Source: Xanthomonas sp. NCPPB 1128 (GTDB lineage Bacteria > Pseudomonadota > Gammaproteobacteria > Xanthomonadales > Xanthomonadaceae). Taken from it: a stretch of 64,000 bases of DNA. A model generated the notes under the pieces. The model ran no database searches. It had not been told where the DNA came from and saw only the letters and a program-made list of their open reading frames with translations. The position numbers and the translations under genes were made by a program. Below are positions 1 to 9,662 of this stretch, piece after piece. The stretch lies in assembly GCF_001043115.1 (NCBI RefSeq), contig NZ_LFME01000001.1:248001-312000 (forward strand). Direction: 5' to 3'. The first letter of the stretch is position 1. Every line of letters starts with the position of its first letter.

Positions 1-3000
1 GGCGATTGCGAGATGGCGATCGCCGGTGGCGTCAACGTGATCGTGCATCCTAACAAGTATCAGACGTTGTCCGCCGCGCAGTTCCTGTCCAGCGACGGCC
101 GCTGCCGCGCGTTCGGCGCCAACGGCGACGGTTACGTGCCGGGGGAGGGCGTCGGCGCGATAATGCTCAAGCGCTTGAGTCAGGCGATCCAGGACGGCGA
201 CCACGTCTACGGCGTGATCAAGGCGACCAGCCTCAACCACGGCGGAAAGACCAACGGCTACACCGTGCCGAATCAGGTCGGGCAGACCAATGTGATCGGC
301 AAGGCGCTCAGCCAGGCCGGTTGGGACCCACAAAGCATCGATTACATCGAAGCGCACGGTACCGGCACGTCCTTGGGCGATCCGATCGAGATCGCCGGGC
401 TGACCCGCGCATTCGATACGGCATCCGCATCCTTCGGCCGCGGTGCGGAATCGGGTCGCCAGAAATGCCGCATCGGTTCGGTCAAGTCCAACGTCGGCCA
501 TCTGGAGTCGGCCGCGGCGATCGCCGGATTGACCAAGATCCTGCTGCAGTTCCGCCACGATGCCATCGCGCCGTCATTGCACGCTTCGCCGGCGAATCCG
601 AACATCGACTTCGCCCAGGCGCCTTTCCGCGTAGTTCAACAACAAGAGCCCTGGATCGCGATCGGCTCGCGCAGCCCGCGCCGCGCCGGCTTGAGCTCCT
701 TCGGTGCGGGCGGCGCCAACGCGCATTGCCTGATCGAGGATCATCCACGAACCTTGCCGGCGGCCGCCGACGGCCGGCCGGTGCTGTTCGTGCTGTCGGC
801 CGATGGGGAAGAGCGCCTGATGCGCTACGTCGATCGCATGATCGCATTCCTGGAGCGCGGCGGCGATCCGGATGTCGGCCTGGACCTTCGTTCGCTCGCC
901 TATTCCTCGCAGATCGGCCGCGAGGCGATGGACGAGCGCCTCGCGGTCGTCGCGACCAGCGTTGCCGATTTGCTGGATGCGCTGCGCGCTTGTCGCGCTG
1001 GCTCCAGCGCCGAGGGCGTTCTGCGCGGGTCGCCACGCCGTCAAGGCGAGAAGCTCGAAGCCATCGTCGGGGAAGGCGAGCGCGACGCGATCATCCGTGG
1101 CTTGATCGCTGGCGGCCGCTTGCCGCAGTTGGCGCGCGCCTGGGTGTCGATGCTCGACGTGGATTGGGCGCGCTATGTCGACCTCTTGTATCCGCTCGCT
1201 GATGGGGGCGCCCGACCGTATCGCATGCCGTTCCCGACCATGCCCTTTGTCACGCAGCGTTACTGGGTCGACGAGAGGCGCAGCGATGCGGTTGCCGATG
1301 CTCCACATCCGCTGATCGACCGCAACCATTCCACTCTCGCCGCGCAGATCTACCGCAAGCGCTTCGATGGCCAGGAATTCTATCTGCGCGACCATATCGT
1401 CCATACCGATCGCGACCGCAAGATTCTGCCTGGCGTGGCCTATCTGGAAATGGCGCGTGCGGCCGGCGATCTCTCCGCGGGAGAAGGCTGGCGCGTGTCA
1501 CGTATCCGCAATTTCGCCTGGCGGCAGCCGTTCGAAATCGTCGGCATGCCCGATGCGCTGACGATCCGCATGCACAGCGACGAGACCGGATTGCAGTTCG
1601 ACATCCTGCGTGAGTCCGATGCTGCGATCTGCGCGGACGGCGAACTGGTATTCCAGGGTGCCGACGACGAGGTCGCCGACGAATGGCTGGATATTCAAGC
1701 CATCGTCGCACGCGGGGTCCGCATCGAACGCGATTCGGAAGAGATCTACTCGGCATTCCGTCGCATGGGGTTCCATTTCGGCCCATCCTTCCAGGTCACC
1801 CAGGCTCGCTATCGACTGGCCGAAGGCGCGCTATGCGAACTGCGCCTGCCTGCGCATCTGCGCTCGGGCATGAGTCAGTTCGGTCTGCACCCTTCCTTGC
1901 TCGATGCGGCGTTGCGCGCTGGGCTGGCGGTCGAAGTGGCCGGTAGCGGCGATCCGGTCGTGCCGATCGTGCCGTTCGCGTTGGACGAAATGGAGATTCG
2001 CCACCCGCTCAGCGAAACTTGCTATGCGCATGTCGTGCGCAGTCGCGAGGCGCTGGCCGCCGCGCTGCCGTCCGGATTGATGCCCATCACCGACGCGACC
2101 GCGTACAAATACGACATCTTGGTGACCGATGCAGACGGCCGTGTGCTGGTGAAGTTGCACGGTTTCAGTGGCCGCGCGCTTGTGCGACAAGAGGCGCAGG
2201 CTCGCGCGGTGCAGTTCTTCGACGATCACTGGTTGCCTGCTGCGCCTCCGGCACAGGCTGCAACCGCAGGCCGCGCCGCACGGACGGTGCTGGTGGTCGC
2301 AGACGACCTCGACCTTGCGCAAGGCCTGGTTCGCGCGTTGCCCGATGGCGATCGCGGCATCGCGGTCGCGTTCGCCGCGAATGGAGACGATGCATCCGCA
2401 TCGGACCGGTTCGATCCGTTTAGTGCCGCGAGTGGGTCGGCCTTGTTCGACTCCCTGCGTGACCGGGATCTGCTGCCGGAGCGCATCGTGATTTTGAACG
2501 GTACGCCCGATGCCGCGTGGTCGGCCGGTGATACCGGCACGAGCGTTTTGCATCGTGGACTGCAGTCGGTACGCCAATTGTTCGTCGCCTCGGAGCGGGT
2601 CAATCCCGGCGCTGCGGTGCGGTTGCTCTATGCCTATCGTGACGACGGCGGTGTCCATCCGCAACACGAGGCGATCATCGGATACGCGCGTTCGCTGTTG
2701 ATGGCCAATCATCGTTTCGAACTGTCCACGCTCAGCGACGATCGAGACGGGATCGAGGTGCGTGCACGGGCGATCGTCGACGAGCTGGACGTGGATGGCA
2801 GTTTCGGCGCCAACGAGATCGCCTGGCGCGGCGGTCGGCGGCATCGCCGTACGCTGCGCGCTTTGCCGATGGCCGCGCATGATGCAAATGCCGCATTACC
2901 CTTGCGTGATGGGGGGGCGTATCTGATCACCGGCGGCGCGGGCAAGCTTGGTCTGGCGGTAGCCCAATGGTTGGCGACGAAGTGCCGGGCGCAGCTGCTT

Positions 3001-6000
3001 CTCTGTGGCCGCTCGGCCGAAGTGCCGGCGAGCGCGCACGACGCCTTGGACACGATCCGTGCGCTTGGCACACAAGTCGAGTATCGCAGCGTCGATATCG
3101 CCGATGCCGCGGCGATAGCGGCATTTGTAGCGGTGGCCGAACGCGAGTTTGGCGGCCTGAGCGGTGTCATTCACTGTGCCGGCTCCGCCAGCGATCGCTC
3201 CATTCTCGAACTCGACGATGCAGGTTTCAACGCGCTGCTCGCGCCCAAGGTCGACGGTTTGATTGCGCTCGACCGTGCGACGGCATCGCTGCCGCTGGAT
3301 TTCTTCGTCGCGTTCTCGTCGGTCTCGGCGCTGATCGGCGATCTGGGGTCCGGCGCGTATGCGGCCGCCAACCGTTTCATGGACGGCTATGCGCTGTGGC
3401 GCGACGCGCAGCGCGTCCGCGGACTGCGTCATGGTCGCAGCCTGTCGATCGGATGGCCATTGTGGGCGACCGGCGGTATGGAAATCACCGGCGGCGACTC
3501 GGTGGTGTTCGGGTACTCCGGCATGCAGGCGCTGAGCGAGGCAGAAGGGTTGGAGATCCTCGGCACGCTGCTGCGTTCGGCACAGGGCCGCGTGCTGGTG
3601 ACGGTCGGCGACCCGAAGCGCATTGCAAAGACCTTGCGGTTGGCAGAGGGGGGCGAGCCACGAGCGGACACGCCGATCGCCATCGAGCGTGCCGTAGCGA
3701 TGCGCATCATCGATGCCAAGCCGGTGATGCACGACGTTGCGTCGATTGCAGCCCCGCCGACTGTGCATTCCGAGCCGCAAGTGCCGCCAGCCAAGTACAG
3801 CGCAGTCGCACACACCGTCGATGACGCGCTGGGTAGCGAGGTCGAACATCTGATCAAGCAACGCATGGCCGCGGTCACCAAGACCCAGGCCTCGGCCATC
3901 GGCTCGCGCACCAGCTTCGAGCAGTGTGGGATGGATTCGGTGTTGATGCTCGAATTGCATACAGCGCTGCGCGCAGACTTCACCGAACTGCCGAAGACCG
4001 CGCTGTTCGAATACGACAGTGCCGCGCAGCTCGCCCACTATCTGCTAGCGCGCTATCCGGAGGCGGTGCGCCGGCTCTTCCCTGTTGCCGACGCGGTGGC
4101 TACCGTCGTCCCGGCTCGCGATGCCGGCGCAACCCCGGCCATGCCGACTGCGGCTCGCGAGAGGACGGTTGCGCCGCTGCACTCCAAGCGCCCGCCGGCC
4201 GGACGTGCGCCTGCCGCCGCGGCCGAGGCCATCGCGATCATCGGCATGGCCGGCGAGTTTCCGTCCTCGCCCGACCTGGATCGGTTCTGGCGCAATCTGC
4301 GCGAGGGCCGTGATTGCCTGACGCGCGTTCCGGCAACGCGTGGGTTCGCGCCTTCGCTCAACGAATATCGCTCGCGTTCGGGCCAATCGATCGCCGACGC
4401 CGGAGGTTTCCTGTCCGATGTCGAGCTGTTCGATCCGAAGCTGTTCCGCATGTCGCAGGCCGAGGCCGACAAGGCCGATCCGCAACTGCGCGTGCTGCTG
4501 CGCACCGCATGGCGCGCGGTCGAGGATGCCGCGTATACGCCGCAGACCTTGGCCCTCTCCAGCGTTGGCGTGTTCGTCGGCGCGATGAACGACGACTTCA
4601 GCCGTGTCGCCGCCGACCTGCAGCGGGGTAGCCGCGAGTACATCGGTCCGGGGTCGGTGACCAGCGAACTGTCGAACCGTTTGTCGTTCGTGATGAACTT
4701 CCATGGACCCAGCCTGACCGTCTCGACCGCGTGCTCGGGCGGGCTAACGGCACTGCATCTGGCCCGACAATCGATTCTTGCGAACGATTGCGAAGTGGCC
4801 CTGGTCGGTGGCATCAATCTGTCGCTGCATCAGAGCAAGTACCAGCTGTTGCACGACATGAAGGTCTTGTCGCCGGACGGCAAGGAACGCACCTTCGATG
4901 ACATTGCCAATGGCCTTGTACCGAGCGAGGGCGCAGGCGTGGTGGTGCTGAAGCCGCTCAGTCGTGCGATTGCCGATGGCGATCATATCCACGGCGTCAT
5001 TCGGTCCTCGCGCATCGGCCACTTCGGCACCGGGCCGGGACAGTTCATGCCCAATCTGCAGGTGATGGAGGACACCGTCGCCGAGTGCATTCGCGATGCC
5101 GGTCTGGTCGCCGACGACATCGGCTGCATCGAAGCGCATGGCACCGGTACCGAATTGGGCGATCCGATCGAATTGAAGGCGCTCGATAACGCGCTGCGGC
5201 GCACGTCCAGTGCTGTCGGTCAGTGCATGATCGGCAGCAAGGCGGGTATCGGACACATGGAGGCCGCGTCCGGCGTCGGTTCGCTGATCAAGGTATTGTT
5301 GAGCATGCGTCACGGCGAATTCGCACCTTGCGCGGGGCTGCGCCGAATCAACAGCAATTTCGATCATGCCGGTTCGGCGCTACGGTTTCCCGATGCGGCG
5401 ACCGTCTGGCCGCGCAACGCCAAGGGCACGCGTATCGCCGGCATCAACTCGTTCGGCATGGGCGGTTCCAATGCATTCGTGATCGTGGAATCGCATGCGC
5501 CTGCGCCGGGGGGCGTTCCGAGCGACGCGTCCCCGGTCTTGTTCGTATTGTCAGCGCGCAGCCAGGATGGATTGAAGGCCTATGCGGGCTCGCTTGCCGC
5601 CTTCATACGCGAGCAGACTGCGCAAGGGCTGACCCATGCGGCCTTCGCCGACCTCGCGTACGCGTCGCAGGTCGGGCGTATCGCCTATCGCTATCGTCTG
5701 GCAGTGGTTGCCGCCGACGCGCAGGCGCTGATTGCGGCGCTGGAGCAGCCGAGCGAGGCCGACGGCCATCGCGGACTGTTCTCTGGCGACATTGAAGCCC
5801 ATGGTTCGCTGGACGTGCTGCGTTTGTTGAGCGGCGATGCAGGAGATGGCTTTGTCGACACCCTGCTGCGGGCGCGAGACCTCGACAAACTCGCCGAATT
5901 GTGGGTTCGCGGCGCGGCGATCGATTGGTCTGAAATTCACCATGGCCAACCGCGCCGTCGCGCCTCTTTCCCGGGCACGCCTTTCGAACAGGTGCATTGC

Positions 6001-6996
6001 GATTTACGCAATGTGATCGTCTCGGACCGCGCCTCCTCTGCACAATCGACGTCGAGCGACGCCCAGGCCGACCACGGCCTGCACATCGGCCAAGCCGACG
6101 CCTTCGCCGCGACGGCGGAAGACTCTGTGGAATGGTGCCGCCTGTCGGATGTCCCGTCCGCCGACGTCGAGGATGCATCTGGCCCAACCGCGGCCGATAT
6201 GCCCGACGATGGGTGGGTGCGCCGTTACTGGATCGAGCACCTGGGCGACGCGACCGATACCGTGGTCGCCTTGGGCGAGCGCATGTCGCTGGAATCCGCC
6301 GCACCCGGTGGCGACAGGGCAGGCACGGTGCACGTCGTGTCCGAGGTGGTCGATCCAGCACTGACGCAGTTGCTGCAAGCCTTCGGTTCGCGCCACAGCA
6401 TTGCCCTGGAAACCTTGCTTGCCGGGGCTTGGGCCGTGTTGCTCAATCGCTACAGCAACGCCCGTTATTCCCAGTTCGGCCTGCTCGGTGCCGATCAGGC
6501 CGGCGAGCCGGTCCTGCTGCCGGTTCGGGTGCACACCGTCGGTCGGAAGAAGGTGCTCGAATGGCTGGACGAGTTGCAGGCCACTCTGCTGCGCAAGCAT
6601 CGCCATGCCTGTACGACGATCGAACGGATCGGCGAATGGGTCGGGCGCGAGCAGTTGTTCGATTGCGTCGTGAGCTTCGCTTCGCCGGTCGCGCCGGGCG
6701 AGGATGGCGAACGCCACTTGACCTCGGAAGCGTATCCCTGCGGTCTGCGGCCGCGCATGGAACTGGCTGCGGCGATCGATGTCGATTCGTTGGAACTGAG
6801 CTTGATGTATCGCGCGGTCGAACCCGATCATGCCAGCGCGGCAATGTTGCTCGAACAGATCGCCGTGCTGCTCGAAGGCATTGTCTCCAATCCCGATCGC
6901 ATGCCGTCCGCGCTAGGCATGCGCACCAAATCCGAGAGCCGGGAACGCTTCTGGAAGACCATGGAAGCCAAAGCCATCACCACGGAAGGTTCCTGA
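1..6996 (+). CDS. Trans-AT type I polyketide synthase, 5'-truncated by window edge
   Basis: The frame is open from base 1, so the true start lies upstream. Domains, numbering the codon at base 1 as residue 1: C-terminal half of KS1 to about 245, with His119 in EAHGTGT and His167 in GHLES (its Cys is outside the window). A dehydratase fold follows at about 430-725, with His465/His468 before ILPGVAYLEM and an Asp in HPSLLDAAL. A structural ketoreductase half (about 745-965) leads to a catalytic KR with GGAGKLG and Tyr1120. The ACP has GMDS with Ser1313. KS2 spans about 1410-1835 with Cys1578 in TACSGGL, HGTGT and GHMEAA. After a post-KS linker the protein ends in the C-terminal lobe of an NRPS condensation domain (about 2075-2310) without HHxxxDG. 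No AT domain is embedded, so acyl loading must be in trans. The stop codon directly abuts the next start. Family assignment is secure; the substrate is unknown. Confidence 0.93.
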   Translation, partial: GDCEMAIAGGVNVIVHPNKYQTLSAAQFLSSDGRCRAFGANGDGYVPGEGVGAIMLKRLSQAIQDGDHVYGVIKATSLNHGGKTNGYTVPNQVGQTNVIGKALSQAGWDPQSIDYIEAHGTGTSLGDPIEIAGLTRAFDTASASFGRGAESGRQKCRIGSVKSNVGHLESAAAIAGLTKILLQFRHDAIAPSLHASPANPNIDFAQAPFRVVQQQEPWIAIGSRSPRRAGLSSFGAGGANAHCLIEDHPRTLPAAADGRPVLFVLSADGEERLMRYVDRMIAFLERGGDPDVGLDLRSLAYSSQIGREAMDERLAVVATSVADLLDALRACRAGSSAEGVLRGSPRRQGEKLEAIVGEGERDAIIRGLIAGGRLPQLARAWVSMLDVDWARYVDLLYPLADGGARPYRMPFPTMPFVTQRYWVDERRSDAVADAPHPLIDRNHSTLAAQIYRKRFDGQEFYLRDHIVHTDRDRKILPGVAYLEMARAAGDLSAGEGWRVSRIRNFAWRQPFEIVGMPDALTIRMHSDETGLQFDILRESDAAICADGELVFQGADDEVADEWLDIQAIVARGVRIERDSEEIYSAFRRMGFHFGPSFQVTQARYRLAEGALCELRLPAHLRSGMSQFGLHPSLLDAALRAGLAVEVAGSGDPVVPIVPFALDEMEIRHPLSETCYAHVVRSREALAAALPSGLMPITDATAYKYDILVTDADGRVLVKLHGFSGRALVRQEAQARAVQFFDDHWLPAAPPAQAATAGRAARTVLVVADDLDLAQGLVRALPDGDRGIAVAFAANGDDASASDRFDPFSAASGSALFDSLRDRDLLPERIVILNGTPDAAWSAGDTGTSVLHRGLQSVRQLFVASERVNPGAAVRLLYAYRDDGGVHPQHEAIIGYARSLLMANHRFELSTLSDDRDGIEVRARAIVDELDVDGSFGANEIAWRGGRRHRRTLRALPMAAHDANAALPLRDGGAYLITGGAGKLGLAVAQWLATKCRAQLLLCGRSAEVPASAHDALDTIRALGTQVEYRSVDIADAAAIAAFVAVAEREFGGLSGVIHCAGSASDRSILELDDAGFNALLAPKVDGLIALDRATASLPLDFFVAFSSVSALIGDLGSGAYAAANRFMDGYALWRDAQRVRGLRHGRSLSIGWPLWATGGMEITGGDSVVFGYSGMQALSEAEGLEILGTLLRSAQGRVLVTVGDPKRIAKTLRLAEGGEPRADTPIAIERAVAMRIIDAKPVMHDVASIAAPPTVHSEPQVPPAKYSAVAHTVDDALGSEVEHLIKQRMAAVTKTQASAIGSRTSFEQCGMDSVLMLELHTALRADFTELPKTALFEYDSAAQLAHYLLARYPEAVRRLFPVADAVATVVPARDAGATPAMPTAARERTVAPLHSKRPPAGRAPAAAAEAIAIIGMAGEFPSSPDLDRFWRNLREGRDCLTRVPATRGFAPSLNEYRSRSGQSIADAGGFLSDVELFDPKLFRMSQAEADKADPQLRVLLRTAWRAVEDAAYTPQTLALSSVGVFVGAMNDDFSRVAADLQRGSREYIGPGSVTSELSNRLSFVMNFHGPSLTVSTACSGGLTALHLARQSILANDCEVALVGGINLSLHQSKYQLLHDMKVLSPDGKERTFDDIANGLVPSEGAGVVVLKPLSRAIADGDHIHGVIRSSRIGHFGTGPGQFMPNLQVMEDTVAECIRDAGLVADDIGCIEAHGTGTELGDPIELKALDNALRRTSSAVGQCMIGSKAGIGHMEAASGVGSLIKVLLSMRHGEFAPCAGLRRINSNFDHAGSALRFPDAATVWPRNAKGTRIAGINSFGMGGSNAFVIVESHAPAPGGVPSDASPVLFVLSARSQDGLKAYAGSLAAFIREQTAQGLTHAAFADLAYASQVGRIAYRYRLAVVAADAQALIAALEQPSEADGHRGLFSGDIEAHGSLDVLRLLSGDAGDGFVDTLLRARDLDKLAELWVRGAAIDWSEIHHGQPRRRASFPGTPFEQVHCDLRNVIVSDRASSAQSTSSDAQADHGLHIGQADAFAATAEDSVEWCRLSDVPSADVEDASGPTAADMPDDGWVRRYWIEHLGDATDTVVALGERMSLESAAPGGDRAGTVHVVSEVVDPALTQLLQAFGSRHSIALETLLAGAWAVLLNRYSNARYSQFGLLGADQAGEPVLLPVRVHTVGRKKVLEWLDELQATLLRKHRHACTTIERIGEWVGREQLFDCVVSFASPVAPGEDGERHLTSEAYPCGLRPRMELAAAIDVDSLELSLMYRAVEPDHASAAMLLEQIAVLLEGIVSNPDRMPSALGMRTKSESRERFWKTMEAKAITTEGS

Positions 6997-7983
6997 ATGA
7001 CTGTCTTCGTCACCGGCGGCAATGGGTTCGTCGGTCTCAACATCGTCTCTGCGCTGGTCGACGCCGGGCACCGCGTCACCGCCATCGTGCGGCCGGACTC
7101 GAACACGAAGTACCTGGAGCCGTTCGGCGTGCGGATCGTTCGTGGCGATCTGGGCGATGTGGATGCGTTGTCGCAGGCCATGCGCGGCGCGGAGGCGGTG
7201 ATTCATACGGCTGGCAACACCAGTTGCAAGTGGAGCGATCTGCCGCTCTTGCAGGCAGCCAACGTCTACAGCACGCGCAATGTCGTCGATGCGGCTTTAC
7301 GCAACGGCGTGCGCCGGCTGGTCTACACCAGTACCACATCGACGGTGGGCGCCTTCGACGACGCATCGCGCGTGGCCGATGAAAGCGTACCGCTCACCGG
7401 CTACCGCAGGCGCAGTCCGTACGCGGCGACCAAACAGCAGGCCGAACGCGTCGTATTCGAGGCCAATGCCCGCGGCCTGGAGACGATCGTGCTGAATCCG
7501 GCGGAAGTGGTCGGGGCCTACGATCACAATCTGCAGTGGGGACGGTTGCTGATCGCCGCGTATTACGACCAGCTCCCATTCAGTCCACCTGGCGGTGCGA
7601 GCTATTGTTCCGCGGCCGATGTGGGGCGTGCGCATGTCAGCGCGTTGTCCCATGGAAGGCCCGGACAGCGTTATCTGTTGGGAGGGGAGAATATCCGCAT
7701 CGCTCGCTTCCTGAACGTGATTGGCGACGTGTTGGAAAAGCCGCTGCGCATTCCGAGAACGAATTATCGCTGGTTGCGGCTAAAGACCACGCTGCAGGAG
7801 CGCCGGTTCCCGTTCGTACCGGGCCGGCCTGCGGTCGAGGCGTACCGGATGCGCGTGATGGGATGTACGTATTACTTCGATTCGAGCAAGGCCCAGCGCG
7901 AGCTCGGCTATCGTTCCGCGCCGATCGAAGCGATGGTGCGCGACAGCGCGGAGTGGTACAGGCGCAACGGGTTTTTCGGCTAA
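6997..7983 (+). CDS. Extended/atypical SDR, NAD(P)-dependent epimerase/ketoreductase-like (CerR-like candidate)
   Basis: A 328-residue protein of the extended short-chain dehydrogenase group. It begins with the Rossmann motif TGGNGFVG and has the catalytic YAATK (YxxxK) and a Thr/Ser-rich stretch (YTSTTS) where the catalytic Ser is expected. Family members include dihydroflavonol reductases, 3-beta-hydroxysteroid dehydrogenases and the CerR-type reductases of bacterial ceramide synthesis. The ATG follows the PKS stop codon with no gap, so translation is probably coupled. With an alpha-oxoamine synthase and a free ACP directly downstream, reduction of a 2-amino-3-keto intermediate is a reasonable inference. 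Tailoring of a beta-keto group on the polyketide is the alternative. Confidence 0.85.
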   Translation: MTVFVTGGNGFVGLNIVSALVDAGHRVTAIVRPDSNTKYLEPFGVRIVRGDLGDVDALSQAMRGAEAVIHTAGNTSCKWSDLPLLQAANVYSTRNVVDAALRNGVRRLVYTSTTSTVGAFDDASRVADESVPLTGYRRRSPYAATKQQAERVVFEANARGLETIVLNPAEVVGAYDHNLQWGRLLIAAYYDQLPFSPPGGASYCSAADVGRAHVSALSHGRPGQRYLLGGENIRIARFLNVIGDVLEKPLRIPRTNYRWLRLKTTLQERRFPFVPGRPAVEAYRMRVMGCTYYFDSSKAQRELGYRSAPIEAMVRDSAEWYRRNGFFG

Positions 7984-8045
7984 GCCCTTGCGTGGACGAT
8001 GCCCTGGTAGCGGCAGGGATACTTAACAGGAAGGAATGGAAGAGC

Positions 8046-9290
8046 ATGGACTCAAGAGCTTTGATCGAACTCGAACGCAAGCCTTTCAAGGAACGGCTCG
8101 CGCACCAGTACGAAACCTATGTGAAAGAGTTGGAGGCGGGGTACATGGTCGGCCGCCAGGGCTTCGGTCCGGTCGATCGCCGCATGAAGTACAAGGACCT
8201 CAACAGCGACGTCTTCAATGACGTGCTGGTGTTCGGTTCCAACAGCTATCTGGGCCTGTCAAACGATCCCTATGTGAAGCGCAAGGTGATCGAGGCGGTC
8301 GAACTGTACGGTATCGGCAGTGGCGGGTCGCCGGCGTTCTCCGGTTACACCAAGCAGCATCGCGACTTGGAGCTGCGTCTGGCCAAGCTGGCTGAACACG
8401 AAGATGCTGTGCTGTTGCCGGGCGGCTACATGGCCAATCTGTGCTGGGTCGCTGGCCTGATGAACCGCAACGACGTCATCGTCTACGACAAGAACAGCCA
8501 CGCCAGCGTGATCAACGCGATCAAGATGGCTGGCGTTCCGTTCTATACCTTCGATCCGGACGAACTCGATGGCTTCGAGAGAATTCTCGAGCGGATCAAG
8601 TCCAAGGCCAAGCCGGGCGCGCAGATCTTCTCCACGGTCGAAGGCGTGCGCTCGGTCGACGGTCTGATCATCGACTTGAAGAAGTATGTCGAGATCTGCA
8701 AGCGCCACGATGTGATCACCATCCTCGACGACGCGCACGGTCTGGGCACGGTCGGGCGCAACGGGCGCGGCACGCTGGAGCATCTGGATCTGCTCGGCCA
8801 GGTCGACCTGCGCATGTCTACCTGCAGCAAGGCGATTGGTGCGCAGGGCGCGTTTGTGTCGGGCAGCAACGAGCATATCTTCCTGCTGCGTAATTTCTCC
8901 TATCCGTACCTGTTCACTTCGGGTCTGGCGCAACCGACCATCGCCGCGATCTCGGCCGCGCTCGACGTGATGGAGCGCGAGCCGCAGCGCATCGAGAACC
9001 TGCATGCCAATGTCCGCTACATCCAGGATCGTCTGGAAGCGGCCGGCATGCGTATCGCACGCGGCGAATCCGGAATCGTGCCGGTGTTCTTCGGCGAGGA
9101 CGGCGCGGTCAGGCGATTGAACAAGGAACTGTACCGTCGCGGGCTGTTCGCCAACATCATGGAATACCCGATGGTTCCACCGGGCGCCGAACGCCTGCGT
9201 TTGTCGGTGATGGCCACGCATACGCGAGAAGAAATCGATGCCGCCGTCGATCTGATCACCTCGACCGCGCGCGAGATGGGGTTGCTCTAG
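8046..9290 (+). CDS. PLP-dependent alpha-oxoamine synthase (serine palmitoyltransferase/KBL/BioF family)
   Basis: A 414-residue fold-type I aminotransferase-like enzyme. Family marks are the SNSYLGLS N-terminal motif, GSGGSPAFSGY, NSHASV, DDAHGLGTVG (PLP-ring His and Asp) and the Schiff-base Lys in STCSKAIG. The family condenses an amino acid with an acyl thioester and loses CO2, giving a 2-amino ketone (serine palmitoyltransferase, 2-amino-3-ketobutyrate CoA ligase, BioF, ALAS). The start at 8046 is preceded by a purine-rich GGAAGGAATGG stretch. In a polyketide cluster such enzymes can use an ACP-bound chain and either release or initiate it; the adjacent free ACP supports an ACP-linked substrate. 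The amino-acid donor cannot be read from the sequence. Confidence 0.9.
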   Translation: MDSRALIELERKPFKERLAHQYETYVKELEAGYMVGRQGFGPVDRRMKYKDLNSDVFNDVLVFGSNSYLGLSNDPYVKRKVIEAVELYGIGSGGSPAFSGYTKQHRDLELRLAKLAEHEDAVLLPGGYMANLCWVAGLMNRNDVIVYDKNSHASVINAIKMAGVPFYTFDPDELDGFERILERIKSKAKPGAQIFSTVEGVRSVDGLIIDLKKYVEICKRHDVITILDDAHGLGTVGRNGRGTLEHLDLLGQVDLRMSTCSKAIGAQGAFVSGSNEHIFLLRNFSYPYLFTSGLAQPTIAAISAALDVMEREPQRIENLHANVRYIQDRLEAAGMRIARGESGIVPVFFGEDGAVRRLNKELYRRGLFANIMEYPMVPPGAERLRLSVMATHTREEIDAAVDLITSTAREMGLL

Positions 9291-9384
9291 CGCCAGTTTG
9301 GGCATTCGCGCGCCGCGACGCGCCAACCAGGTCCGGGTGAGCGCTGTCTTGTGCCGGACTGCAATGTCAGCTCAGGAGAAGGTC

Positions 9385-9642
9385 ATGAACGTGTACGCAG
9401 AAGTGTTGTCCGCCATCAACGAGATCAAGCGCACCGGGTTCACCATCGATACGGTGGAGCCGGATTTCTATCTGGGAGGCGATCTGGGCGTGGATTCGAG
9501 GGAGATGCTGGAGATCTGGTACGAACTGGAACAACGCCTGAGCGTGCGTATCGCCGATTCGGACAAGCGCGATCGCTATACGCTGCAGGATGTCGTCGAC
9601 GTGCTGAGTGCGCAGTTGAGCGCCCGCGCGCTCGTCGCCTGA
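9385..9642 (+). CDS. Free-standing acyl carrier protein
   Basis: An 85-residue acidic helical protein with the phosphopantetheine site GDLGVDSREML (Ser in GVDS) and the helix-II hydrophobic pattern of ACPs. I chose the ATG at 9385 because AGGAG lies six bases upstream; an ATG at 9364 would add seven residues. It sits between the oxoamine synthase and the acyltransferase. That position resembles the dedicated ACPs that serve bacterial serine palmitoyltransferases or starter-unit supply in trans-AT systems. It needs activation by a phosphopantetheinyl transferase such as the one at 28.8 kb. Confidence 0.88.
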   Translation: MNVYAEVLSAINEIKRTGFTIDTVEPDFYLGGDLGVDSREMLEIWYELEQRLSVRIADSDKRDRYTLQDVVDVLSAQLSARALVA

Positions 9643-9662
9643 GACGGAAGAGGACGGCTTCG

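Noticed and set aside
1-740. KS1 without an active-site Cys, which could look like an inactive ketosynthase
   Set aside because: The domain is simply cut by the window edge; the missing Cys region lies upstream of base 1.
6200-6930. Half condensation domain read as a frameshifted pseudogene
   Set aside because: The frame stays open, the upstream post-KS linker is complete, and no HHxxxDG is found in the other two frames nearby.
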